DNA of 20,343 nucleotides from positions 1 through 20,343 of the forward strand of contig CAAGAC010000015.1 in the NCBI GenBank assembly GCA_900767695.1, written 5' to 3'. Both the position numbers and the translations under genes were made by a program. Shown here piece by piece: positions 7,232 through 15,177 of this stretch; position 1 is the stretch's first letter, and each line of letters opens with the position of its first letter. Origin of the DNA: an uncultured Succinivibrio sp. (GTDB taxonomy: Bacteria > Pseudomonadota > Gammaproteobacteria > Enterobacterales > Succinivibrionaceae). The notes beneath the pieces were generated by a model that saw only the letters and a list, made by a program, of their open reading frames with translations, had not been told where the DNA came from and did no database searches.

Positions 7232-7936
7232 CTAATGCGACCGCCTGAAGACTTCCGAGACCGAGGGCGGGCGCTTCCTGAATAGCTCCCTCGACTGGGC
7301 GAGAAAGACCTCGGCCGTGGCTATGCTGTCGGCGCAGGCGTTGTGCGCCTCGTAGGACGGAAGGCCAAGGCGCTGCCTTATTGACGAGAGCCTCACGTCC
7401 ACCCCCTCGCGGTAGCCTGTGATCGCGCGCTCAAGCTGCATGGTGTCGGCAAAGGCCATCGGCAGCTCCAGAAAGTCCGGCAGCCCCAGGGCCTTCTTCA
7501 GGAAGTGGTACTCGATGGTGCTGCAGTGCGTGAGCACCAGCCCTCCTGCCAGGGCGTCCATGAGCTTTAGCATCGCCTCGCGAGGCTCCATGCCGGAGGC
7601 AAGCTGCTCTGGCGTGATCATGTTGACGATGGCGCTCTCCGGCTTGATCTTCGAGCCGTCGACCCTGAGCAGGGTGTGGAAGGCCGTCTCGTAGTCAATG
7701 GAAGGCCCGTCGAAGCTCACCCCGCCTAGCGAGATCACGATGTCCTCGTCGAAGTCAAGCCCCGTGGTCTCGAAGTCTATGGAGGTGAAGGGGACGTTCC
7801 ACACCGAGGCCTGCCCCGATGGCATCGGCCTTTCATAGAAGGGCCTGAGATCATCGGGGAGATCGGGGCTTCCGGCGCTCTTTCTTATGCGCGAGAGCAG
7901 CCTTTCGTAAGGGGAGAGCAGCGATGAGAGCCCCAT
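7232..7936 (-). CDS. DnaQ-like DEDDh 3'-5' exonuclease
   Basis: The 234-residue protein has the RNase T/DnaQ fold. ExoI is FTSIDFETTGL, giving Asp54 and Glu56. An ExoII-like THCSTIEYHFL at 136-146 has Glu142 where DnaQ has Asp. ExoIII is YEAHNACADS, giving His198 and Asp203. The ~45-residue N-terminal extension is typical of the subgroup that travels with DUF294 proteins. Its ATG overlaps the stop of the upstream DUF294 gene (TGATG, shared base 7936), so the two are translationally coupled and probably act together. The physiological substrate of this pair is not established. It is not the replicative epsilon subunit, judging by context and the N-terminal extension. Confidence 0.88.
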   Translation of the reverse strand: MGLSSLLSPYERLLSRIRKSAGSPDLPDDLRPFYERPMPSGQASVWNVPFTSIDFETTGLDFDEDIVISLGGVSFDGPSIDYETAFHTLLRVDGSKIKPESAIVNMITPEQLASGMEPREAMLKLMDALAGGLVLTHCSTIEYHFLKKALGLPDFLELPMAFADTMQLERAITGYREGVDVRLSSIRQRLGLPSYEAHNACADSIATAEVFLAQSRELFRKRPPSVSEVFRRSH

Positions 7937-9804
7937 CAGAGGATCCCCCTGCCCGAGGCGAAGCGCACGTTCGCCGCCTGCTGCTGCCTTGAGATGATCC
8001 TGAACGCGTCGCGCAGGTGGTTGCGCTCGAACTGCGAGAGCTCCGACGGCGGCAGGTTGTTTGTAAGCTTGGCCCCGCTCTTTATGGAGTGGAGCTGGTG
8101 GCTGAAGCGCACTGAGTTTATGAAGGTGTAGGCCTCGATTAGATCGCGGCAGTCCTCGTCGTGAAGCACCCCCGCCGCGCGGGCGGTGTCAAGCCTCGCG
8201 TAGGTGTCGGTCTCCTCGCTCCTGGCGGCAAGCCCGTAGAGGCGCGCAAGCTCGACGATGAGGTTCACCGCCTGCTTCTTGATGTTGAAGTAGGGCTCGT
8301 TCTGGCCGTCCTTGGTCAGCACGAACTGCCTGAAGGTGCCAAGCGGCGGGGCGACCGTGGTGGAGATTGTGCACAGCGTCGCCAGGAAGCGCGAGTTGGC
8401 GTTGACCTCGGATATGAGGTGGCGCTTTAAGGCGGAGGTGAGCCCCTCGTCGCCGTAGAGGTGGCGGATGTCGAGGAAGACCATGCTGTTGAGGATCGCG
8501 GTCTGGGTGTTGTCGGCGATCCACAAGCTGTAGTTCTCCTCCCACTTTTCAAGGGGCACGCGCCACTTGGGGTTGGAGGCCATGTAGTTGCCGTCGCACA
8601 GCGGGTAGCCGCAGGAGTCGAGATCGCGGCAGACCTTGCCAGAGAGCCTCTCAAAGTACTCAATGCCATCGGGCCCCGGATCCTTTTCCAAAATTATCCC
8701 GTTGTCCTGATCGGAGAGGAACTGGACCTCGCAGCGGGCGAGGGAGCCTGCCGCGAACCAGGCGAAATTGCACGGCGCCTCGCCGGCGGCCTCGATGTTG
8801 AGCGAGATGATCTTCTGGTAGAAGACGTCGGCGATGCGCGACATCATGCGCTGCACGTCGTGTGGCTGCATGCCGGCGGCGAGCATTCCCGTGAAGATCC
8901 CCTTTACTCGGTGCGAAAGCGCGGGCAGGGCGTCGATCGCCGTGGCGTTGGAGATGTCGCGCAGCAGGTACACCGACTCGAGCCTCGAGTCGCGGAGCAT
9001 GCGCGTGGGGGTGATCACGCCGGTGAACCTTCCATGATCGGTCACGGGCAGGCACTTGATGTTGTTCATGACCATGAGCTCGAGCGCGCGCTCGACAGGC
9101 TCCGAGCCCTCGATGGAAATGACCCCGCGGGACATGATCTCGGAGGCCCTGGCCGTCGCCGGCAGCCCGCAGGCCACGGCGCGGTTGGAGATGTCGGTCT
9201 TGGTGATGACGCCTTCGGGCTGGTCGCCCCTGGCGATGACAGCCATCTCGCTGTGGGTGTCGCGAAGCTGCGCCGCGACTTCCTGGATGGTGTCGCTCTC
9301 CTGCATCAGCGGAATGTGGCGCGTCGCGGCCTCGAACACGGTGCGCCCGGCGCCCGACGCCTCCCTGCGGGCGGTCGCGGCGGCCTGGCTTGAGTGGAGC
9401 CTCACGCGGTCGTTTGAGCTGAAGTAGCTCGCCACGGCCTTGTTCTTGCTGATGATGAGCTCGAGGACATTGCGGTTTATGAAGTAGAGCAGCGAGTTCT
9501 CCAGAAAGCGGACCTTGTACTCGCTCTCCCCCTGCCTGTCTATCTGGGTGTAGCCGAAGGTGTCGCCCACCCCCATCCTCGCGCGCAGCCTGCCGTCCGG
9601 CTTGGTCAGCTCCTCGCACGCGCCGGTCCTCACGATGTAGAGGCCGGCTCCGGCGAGATCCTGGTTGTCCAGCTCGTCGCCCGGCGCATGGTAGGAGATC
9701 TTCACGGCGGTGGCGACCGCGTCCATCTCTAGCGGCTGGAGCTGCGAGAAGGGATAGGTCTTGGAGATGAAGTCGTAGATGTTGGGAAGAAGAGACTGGT
9801 CCAT
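7936..9804 (-). CDS. cNMP-binding / CBS / DUF294 putative nucleotidyltransferase
   Basis: The product has 622 residues from ATG 9804, with AGGAGG seven bases upstream; upstream in-frame codons lie in the rne 3' region and lack a binding site. The domains in order are: a cyclic-nucleotide-binding-like beta roll (about 20-125; HAPGDELDNQD, GVGDTFGY), a CBS pair (about 160-280; IPLMQESDTIQEV and GVISIEGSEPVERAL), a DUF294 nucleotidyltransferase domain with GSLARCEVQFLSDQDNGI at 353-370 (metal-type residues Asp365 and Asp367), and the DUF294 C-terminal helical domain (about 480-610). The GlnD-like architecture suggests a ligand-responsive nucleotidyl-transfer switch in the cytoplasm. Target and ligand are unknown. 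It is followed with one-base overlap by the DEDDh exonuclease, a recurring pair in gammaproteobacteria. Confidence 0.9.
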   Translation of the reverse strand: MDQSLLPNIYDFISKTYPFSQLQPLEMDAVATAVKISYHAPGDELDNQDLAGAGLYIVRTGACEELTKPDGRLRARMGVGDTFGYTQIDRQGESEYKVRFLENSLLYFINRNVLELIISKNKAVASYFSSNDRVRLHSSQAAATARREASGAGRTVFEAATRHIPLMQESDTIQEVAAQLRDTHSEMAVIARGDQPEGVITKTDISNRAVACGLPATARASEIMSRGVISIEGSEPVERALELMVMNNIKCLPVTDHGRFTGVITPTRMLRDSRLESVYLLRDISNATAIDALPALSHRVKGIFTGMLAAGMQPHDVQRMMSRIADVFYQKIISLNIEAAGEAPCNFAWFAAGSLARCEVQFLSDQDNGIILEKDPGPDGIEYFERLSGKVCRDLDSCGYPLCDGNYMASNPKWRVPLEKWEENYSLWIADNTQTAILNSMVFLDIRHLYGDEGLTSALKRHLISEVNANSRFLATLCTISTTVAPPLGTFRQFVLTKDGQNEPYFNIKKQAVNLIVELARLYGLAARSEETDTYARLDTARAAGVLHDEDCRDLIEAYTFINSVRFSHQLHSIKSGAKLTNNLPPSELSQFERNHLRDAFRIISRQQQAANVRFASGRGIL

Positions 9805-9829
9805 GCAATGCCCTCCTGAAAGCAAGGAA

Positions 9830-9838
9830 AGTCTAGCA
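9830..9838 (-). promoter_or_regulatory. Candidate extended -10 promoter of the DUF294 operon
   Basis: On the minus strand TGCTAGACT fits an extended -10 (TG-n-TAGACT) just downstream of the rne terminator. It would start transcription near 9823, about 19 nt before the start codon. No convincing -35 was seen. The motif resembles the TGCTAGAAT seen before suhB. Confidence 0.35.
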
Positions 9839-9870
9839 TGGGCGCGGGAACCGATTTTGCGCAAGGCTCC

Positions 9871-9903
9871 CAAAACAAAAGGCCCGGGGCAATGCCCCGG
9901 GCC
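9871..9903 (-). terminator. Intrinsic terminator of rne
   Basis: A perfect 10-bp GC stem (9881-9890 with 9894-9903, 3-nt loop) is followed on the minus strand by TTTTGTTTTG (complement of 9871-9880). It begins 26 bases beyond the rne stop codon and separates rne from the DUF294-exonuclease operon. A second short hairpin (GCCTGCC/GGCAGGC, about 9908-9924) lies between it and the stop. Confidence 0.9.
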
Positions 9904-9929
9904 CTCGCCTGCCTCAGGCAGGCTATGCA

Positions 9930-12532
9930 TCAGCTCTTGGCTGAGTCATTGTCCAGTGGATCGCCCTGGCGCTCCGTGTCGGTGGGGCGGAAGGTCCCGG
10001 CGGTGGCCGTGGCCTGGGCGTAGCCTCCCTGGCGCTCGGAGTGCGGGTAGGAGGAGTCCTGTTCGGCAGCCTCGGGCACTTTGGAGAAGTCGACGCTCTC
10101 GGGCGCGCCCTCAGCCGCGTCCGCGTGGACTACGGCTGCAGCCTGCGCGAAGCCGCCCTGCTTTTCAGAATGCTCGAAGGCGGGAGCTGACGACTCGTCG
10201 CGAGCCTCGGGCACGTCTTCGAAGGAAGGCGCCTTGACGTCGGCTGATTCGGCCGCCGGCGACTCGGTGAACTCGTAGGGCTTGCGCTCGACGCTCTCGT
10301 AGGGCCTGGGCGCTGCCTGGATCTGCTGCTCCTCGGGGGCCTTGGGCTGAGCGGCGCGGCGGCGCGGCGCGCGGCGCTCCTGTCCCTGCTGCTCCTCGCT
10401 CCTGGGGGCGCGGCGCTGGCGCTGCGGCCTCTCGCCCTGGGGCCTCTCGGCCCTGGGCGCGCGCGGAGCCTGCATCTTCTGCTCGCCCTCGGCCGCCTTG
10501 TCGGCTGCCTGGCGGGCAGGGCGCTGGGGCCTTGGCTGCGACGAGCGCTCGGGGCGCGGGCGGCGGGTCTGGCCCTCAGGCCTTTCGCCCCTCTCGGTCC
10601 TGGCGCGCGGGGCGCGCCTGCCTTCGGACGAGGCGCTGGCGCGGCTCCTCTGCTGGCCCCTCTGGGCGCCGGTCCTCTGGGACTGGCGGCGGCGGAAGTC
10701 CTGCTCCTGGGCCTCCTCCTCAGGCTTGGAGCCTGAGACCATGCTCCTGAAGAACCCGACGACAGTGCTGAGGATCCCCTCGCTCTTCTGCGGGGCGCCG
10801 CGGTGCTGCGGGCGCTGGGACTGGGCCCTGCCGGTGCGCTCGGGCCTCTGGGACTGCGCCTGGCGGCGCTGGGCAGGGGCCGCAGGCTTGGGCGCGGGCT
10901 CGGTCATGGTGCTGCTGAACTGCTCCTGACTTATCGCAGGCTCGTCCTTCTTCGAGGCCTTCGGCGTGTCGTGCACGAAGTTCTTCATCTCGTCGCGCTG
11001 GCGGGCCTCCTCGTTCAGGGAGCGCAGCATCTCGATGCTGTTCTTGAACTGGGCGGGGCTGTTGGTCAGCACGCGCTGGACCATGTATTCCTGCGGCATG
11101 TAGTGCTGATCAGGGACCACGGTGATGCGGATGTGGTTGTGCTCCTCGATCTTCGCAAGCTGGTCGCGCTTCTCGTTGAGGATGAAGGTCGCGACGTCGA
11201 CCGGGCAGACGGCGTAGACGTCGCCCGAGTTCTCCTTGTGGGACTCCTCCTCGATGAGGCGCATGATGGACAGCGCCAGCGACGAGGTGTCGCGCACGGT
11301 GCCCTGGCCCTTGCACATCGGGCAGACGTGCGAGCTCGACTCCTCAAGGGACGGGCGCAGGCGCTGGCGGGACATCTCGAGCAGGCCGAAGCGGGAGATG
11401 CGGGAGAACTGGATGCGGGCGCGATCCTGGCGCACCGCCTCGTGCATGCGGTTCTCGATCTCGCGCTGGTTCTTGAGCGGAGTCATGTCGATGAAGTCGA
11501 TGACCACGAGGCCGCCGATGTCGCGGAGCCTTAATTGCCTGGCGATCTCCTCGGCTGCCTCGATGTTGGTCTGCAGCGCGGTCTCCTCGATGTCGCCGCC
11601 GTGGGTGGCCTTGGCGGAGTTGACGTCGATGGAGGTCAGGGCCTCGGTCGGGTCGATGACGATGGCGCCGCCGAAAGCAGGCGCACCTCGCGCTGGTAGG
11701 CCGAGTCGATCTGGCTCTCGATCTGGAACTTCGAGAACAGCGGCACGTCGATGTTGTCGTAGAAGTGGACCTTGTTCTCGAACTCCGGGCGCACCAGCTT
11801 GATGTAGTGCTGCACCTCGTCGAACACGCTCTTGCTGTCCACGAGGATCTCGCCGACATCCTCGCGCAGGTAGTCGCGGATCGCGCGCAGCGCGATGTTC
11901 GACTCCTGGTGGATGAGGAACGGGGCCCTGCGGGAGCTGGCGGCGTCCTTGATCATGCTCCAGAGCTTGGTGAGGATCTGGAGATCCCAGGAAAGCTCCT
12001 CGGCGGTCTTGCCAACGCCAGCGGTGCGGACGATGATGCCCATCCCCTCGGGAACCTCGAGGCCCTTCATCGCCGACTTGAGGTCGGTGCGGTCCTCGCC
12101 CTCGATCCTGCGGGAGATCCCGCCGGCCCTAGGGTTGTTCGGCATCAGCACGAGGTAGCTGCCGGCCAGCGAGACGTAGGTGGTGAGCGCCGCGCCCTTG
12201 AGGCCGCGCTCCTCCTTCTCGATCTGGACGATGACCTCGGTGCCCTCCTTGAGCGCGGTCTTGAGGGACGCGCGGTCGGAGAAGTTGGTGCCTTCAGGGT
12301 AGTACTCGGGCGCGACTTCCTTGAGCGGCAGGAACCCGTGGCGCTCTACGCCGTAATCGACGAAGGCGGCCTCCAGGCTCGGCTCGATGCGGGTTATCAC
12401 TCCCTTGTAGATGTTGGCTTTCTTGTTGGCGTGCTGCGGGGATTCGATGTCGAGGTCATACAGCTTCTGGCCATCGACTAGGGCAACGCGGATCTCTTCT
12501 TGCTGAGTCGCGTTTATAAGCATTCTCTTCAC
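9930..12532 (-). CDS. rne: Ribonuclease E, reading frame broken by a one-base loss
   Basis: RNase E is the endonuclease that initiates mRNA decay and processes rRNA and tRNA, and it scaffolds the degradosome. The start is GTG 12532, giving (M)KRMLINATQQEE as in E. coli; AGGAG (12541-12545) lies 8 bases upstream, while the next ATG (12523) is too far. The S1 domain covers about residues 35-125. At about 11671-11680 the N-terminal frame (..YQREVRL) goes out of phase. Sequence for AIVIDPTEALTSIDVNSAK and VVIDFIDMT, carrying both catalytic aspartates, continues in the -1 frame, and the total length is one base short of 868 codons. Later features are the Zn-link CPMC, a probable membrane helix GILSTVVGFFRSMVSG, a long Arg/Pro/Gln-rich RNA-binding region, and a duplicated HSE(K/R)QGG(F/Y)AQA motif. 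The corrected protein is about 867 residues, against 1061 in E. coli. Since rne is essential in E. coli, a sequence error is the likeliest cause. Confidence 0.95.
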
Positions 12533-12599
12533 GAGAAAAGCTCCTATTTGGACGCGGTTTTCGCTTCCAACACGGACAGGCCGCCGTACCGGGGGCAAG

Positions 12600-12627
12600 G
12601 GTATAGTCAAGCACCCGAGCAGCCCAA
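12600..12627 (-). promoter_or_regulatory. Candidate proximal rne promoter
   Basis: On the minus strand TTGGGC (complement of 12622-12627), 16 bp, then TATACC (complement of 12600-12605). This would give a leader of about 60 nt. It matches 4 or 5 bases of each consensus hexamer and is offered only as a candidate. Confidence 0.3.
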
Positions 12628-12668
12628 GCCCAGTCACGAAGGCGGAAAACCGTTATCAGACTTTGATA

Positions 12669-12723
12669 GCCGCACGAGGGGCGCGCCTTTGCCCCCGCAG
12701 GGGGTGGGGCCACCGCGTGCGGC
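12669..12723 (-). promoter_or_regulatory. Large stem-loop in the rne leader
   Basis: GCCGCACG (12669-12676) pairs with CGTGCGGC (12716-12723). Inside the 39-nt interior, CCCCC (12692-12696) pairs with GGGGG (12700-12704). The rne 5' UTR in E. coli is long and folded, and RNase E uses it for feedback control of its own mRNA. If transcription starts near 12754, this structure would occupy the equivalent position here. The function is inferred by analogy only. Confidence 0.4.
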
Positions 12724-12760
12724 GCCGCATTCTTCGCCTTTATCCACGCCGTTGCGCGGC

Positions 12761-12769
12761 GAATATACC
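12761..12769 (-). promoter_or_regulatory. Candidate distal rne promoter (extended -10)
   Basis: On the minus strand TGG-TATATT fits an extended -10, with no good -35. A start near 12754 would create a leader of about 220 nt containing the stem-loop at 12669-12723. The stretch from here to 13150 contains no gene I can support: frames in it are short, without ribosome-binding sites or recognisable motifs. It holds only the hairpin at 12982-13010. Confidence 0.4.
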
Positions 12770-12981
12770 AGCCGGCAGGGGAGGTGGACGCCCGGCATCC
12801 CGGGCAGGGAAAATGCAAAAATGCGGAAAGAGAAGCCATGAACAACAGGCTGTCGTGTTTCCGCAAAACAATATTATGCCACACGCAGGCGCCCGGCACT
12901 TTTGCCGTCACGCAAAAATCAGGCGCAAATCAAGCAAGATCGCCCGTAGTCCGGAAGCCTGACGTTGCATGGATCAGGGCA

Positions 12982-13010
12982 TCCGCAAGTAGCGTGCCTG
13001 CGCTTGCGGA
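12982..13010. repeat. 8-bp inverted repeat in the rne-methylase gap
   Basis: TCCGCAAG (12982-12989) and CTTGCGGA (13003-13010) are exact reverse complements with a 13-nt loop. There is no T run. The role is unknown; it could mark the border between the rne upstream region and the inserted methylase segment. Confidence 0.35.
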
Positions 13011-13152
13011 AAGTTAGGCCTTAGCGACTTTCAGGAAGGATTTTCTCGGGGAAGATGCGGCAAAGCGCGCCTGCTTTGGCTGGTAAGCTTGCGGGCGATG
13101 CGGTTTTAGGCTGAAGTTTCGGCAGATGGAAATAATAGATATTAAATTATGC

Positions 13153-13182
13153 TTGTTATATTAAGAACTGATATAGTAATAT
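13153..13182 (+). promoter_or_regulatory. Candidate promoter of the methylase gene, in an A+T-rich island
   Basis: TTGTTA (13153-13158), 18 bp, TAATAT (13177-13182) lie in a strikingly A+T-rich tract (about 13128-13185) within G+C-rich surroundings. A ribosome-binding site (GGAG, 13184-13187) and ATG 13196 follow with an 8-nt spacer, but this opens only a six-codon frame (MAQWHE, stop 13214-13216). A second ATG at 13209 is in the methylase frame but meets TGA at 13296-13298. Confidence 0.4.
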
Positions 13183-13311
13183 TGGAGTGAGTGCCATGGC
13201 TCAATGGCATGAATGAACTGATCGGACTCCATCAAGAGTCCCGCTGGCGCCGCGCTGCAATGGGGGTACGCTGCAAGGCTGCAAGCCCAGATCCGTGAGA
13301 GTGGTTGTCTG

Positions 13312-13353
13312 CTTGCAAGCCAACTCTTGCAAGCCAACTGATGCAAGCCGATG
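13312..13353. repeat. 14-bp tandem repeat before the methylase
   Basis: CTTGCAAGCCAACT occurs twice head to tail (13312-13325 and 13326-13339), and a third degenerate copy (GATGCAAGCCGATG) follows in register. Two more TGCAAG cores lie at 13272 and 13280. The 14-bp period is not a multiple of three, so inside a coding region it would shift the frame. It is more likely part of a leader or operator upstream of the true start. Confidence 0.6.
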
Positions 13354-13373
13354 GCGGGAATGCGGTTGCCGAC

Positions 13374-15080
13374 ATGGAAACGAGCACTGACAAGCCGAGG
13401 ATGCGTAAAGACGACGATGGCGTGGCGCCCTCTTTCCACATCGGGGCTGCCATGCCATTCCCACCGCAAACAATTGATGGATCTGCTCAACCTGCAGCAC
13501 CGTGCGCCGATCCTGCGCTCGAACTCAAGAGGCAGGAGCTTCAGAAGGCGTTTGATGCCTTAAAGACCGTCGAAGAGCGGCGCGGACGCGGCCAATTCTC
13601 AACCCCGTTCATGCTTGCAAGGAAGATCGCCCGGCATGCGCTGGCCTTGCTAGGCGACGGGCCGATCTCCTTCTTGGAGCCGGCGGCTGGCACTGGCGCG
13701 TTTTATTCCGCCCTCTTGCAGGAAAGCCAAGGCAGAAAAATCACCTTCGCCAAGGGCATTGAGATAGATAAGGAAGTTGCCGGGGCTTCCAAGTCATTGT
13801 GTGGCAGTGCCGGCTTGGACGTCCTCTGCGGCGATTTCGCCAAAACCCTGCCGGACAGGAAGTACAACTTGGTTCCGACCAACCCTCCCTATGTCCCCAA
13901 CCACTTCATCTCAAAAGATGAGAAGATGCGATTGGGCTCGCTGGTTGAAAAGGAAGTTGGCATTCACGTATCGGGCCTGTCCGGGCTTTATTGATACTAC
14001 CTGCTGCTGGCCCACAAGTGGCTCGCCCCAGGCGCGATCTGCGCCTGGCTCATGCCCAGCGAGTTCATGGACGTCAATTACGGAGCCACCCTCAAGAACT
14101 ACCTGCTCAACCATGCCTGCCTCCTGAGGATCCACCGGTACGACCCGAGATCGCCGCAGTTTGCGGATGCCCTCGTCTCCTCATGTGTAGTCTGGTTTGT
14201 GAACGAAACTTCCGATTCCGACTATGAGGTGGAGTTCTCCTATGGGGGAACGCATGCCGCGCCTGGCCTGAGCATGATGGTAAGGAAATCCGAGCTTCAA
14301 AAGGAGGCCAAGTGGACGAGGTTCCCCCTCAAGCCCTCGCGCGGAGAGGCGCCTTCAGAAGATGAGATTGGCCGCTTCTTCACCATTAAGCGCGGCATCG
14401 GGACTGGGGACAACAGCTTCTTCATTCTGAGCGAGGACAAGATCATGGATCTCGGGCTTGACCTTAAGTTCTTCAAGCCCATCCTGCCAAGCTCGAGGCA
14501 CCTCAAGGAGGATTTAATTGAGCGCGATGATGACGGTAATCCCATGCTTCCCAAGAGGTACTTCCTTCTAGACTGCCAGGAGAGTGAAGATCAAATCAAA
14601 AGGCATAGTCCAGCGCTATGGGCATACATCGAGAGCGGCGTGCCATCTTCAAGCGGCAAGTACCTGTGCCGCAACCGGAGGCCTTGGTACTGCCAGGAGC
14701 ACAGGCAACCGGATCCCATCCTGTGTGCATACATGGGCAGGGGAAATGGCGCGGGATCGCCAATCCGCTTCATCTGCAATTTGTCGGACGCGATAGCCAC
14801 CAACTCATACTTCATGCTCTATCCCAAGGAGAATCTGCTCAAGATCATCAAGATCATCAAGAGCGATCCCCATGCCATCATCGCGATCTGGAAGATCCTC
14901 AAGTCCATCAAGGCGAGCAGCATCGAGGATGAAGGCCGAGTCTACGGCGGCGGCTTGAAGAAGATAGAACCTAGGGAGCTGGCAAAAGTCCATGCCCTGA
15001 ATTTGCCAAATTGTGTTCAGACGCCCCTTCCTGACGGCAGGCGAATCTGCCCCCATTTTCTATGGTGGTGCAGTTTCTAA
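13374..15080 (+). pseudogene. Eco57I-like adenine-specific DNA methyltransferase, interrupted by TGA
   Basis: This is a DNA N6-adenine methyltransferase of a stand-alone or type II restriction-modification kind. RRGRGQFSTPFMLARKIARHAL precedes the SAM-binding motif I LEPAAGTGAFY (about 13672-13704), and catalytic motif IV NPPY is at 13881-13892. Homology then runs through GLSGLY, an in-frame TGA (13992-13994), YYLLLAHKWL, LMPSEFMDVNYG, SSCVVWF, KWTRFPL and the target-recognition region with GRVYGGGLKKIEPREL near the end. In related proteins, as I recall them, the stop position is Cys (TGC to TGA fits). The start is uncertain: ATG 13374 or ATG 13452, and neither has a clear ribosome-binding site; the frame is open from 13299. 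No endonuclease gene is adjacent. The gene lies between rne and rluC and is less G+C-rich than both, so it is probably acquired and now inactive. Confidence 0.8.
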
Positions 15081-15081
15081 T

Positions 15082-15109
15082 GCCGGGCTAGAGCCTAGTT
15101 CCGGCTTTT
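15082..15109 (+). terminator. Intrinsic terminator of the methylase gene
   Basis: GCCGG (15082-15086) and CTAG (15088-15091) pair with CTAG (15095-15098) and CCGGC (15101-15105), with a small internal loop and an AGC apex, followed by TTTT. It begins one base after the methylase stop codon. Confidence 0.75.
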
Positions 15110-15111
15110 CT

Positions 15112-15132
15112 GCCGCATCCCCGTGCGGCTTT
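15112..15132 (+). terminator. Second tandem terminator hairpin
   Basis: GCCGCA (15112-15117) pairs with TGCGGC (15124-15129) and is followed by TTT. It lies 2 bases after the first terminator's T run, and together they shield rluC from methylase transcription. Confidence 0.6.
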
Positions 15133-15142
15133 GCCCATGCTG

Positions 15143-15167
15143 TACAATACCCGCAATTCAAATTGCG
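15143..15167 (+). promoter_or_regulatory. rluC -10 candidate and leader inverted repeat
   Basis: TACAAT (15143-15148) is a fair -10 element with no convincing -35. Just after it, CGCAATT (15152-15158) and AATTGCG (15161-15167) form a perfect 7-bp inverted repeat around CA. It overlaps the expected transcription start and abuts the ribosome-binding site. It may be an operator or a 5' mRNA stem. Confidence 0.4.
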
Positions 15168-15177
15168 AGGGCTTCCC

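Noticed and set aside
6274..7248. Arg/Pro-rich frame of about 324 codons overlapping suhB
   Set aside because: It is the out-of-phase shadow of suhB; the suhB frame has complete family motifs.
8461..9393. Long plus-strand frame of about 310 codons inside the DUF294 gene
   Set aside because: It lies antisense to a well-supported multi-domain protein; composition is that of a mirror frame and no ribosome-binding site precedes it.
11668..11684. Programmed -1 frameshift in rne
   Set aside because: The site lacks an X-XXY-YYZ slippery heptamer and rne is not known to use frameshifting; a one-base error is simpler.
12838..13017. Possible 59-codon gene starting MNNRLSCFRK between rne and the methylase
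   Set aside because: No ribosome-binding site, no recognisable motif, and codon pattern unlike the neighbours; treated as non-coding.
13272..13353. CRISPR-like repeats
   Set aside because: The units are 14 bp, directly abutting and without unique spacers, so this is a short tandem duplication.
13989..13997. Selenocysteine at the methylase TGA, because relatives seem to have Cys there
   Set aside because: No SECIS-like stem was evident right after the codon, this position is not known to be catalytic, and other in-frame stops nearby point to plain nonsense changes.
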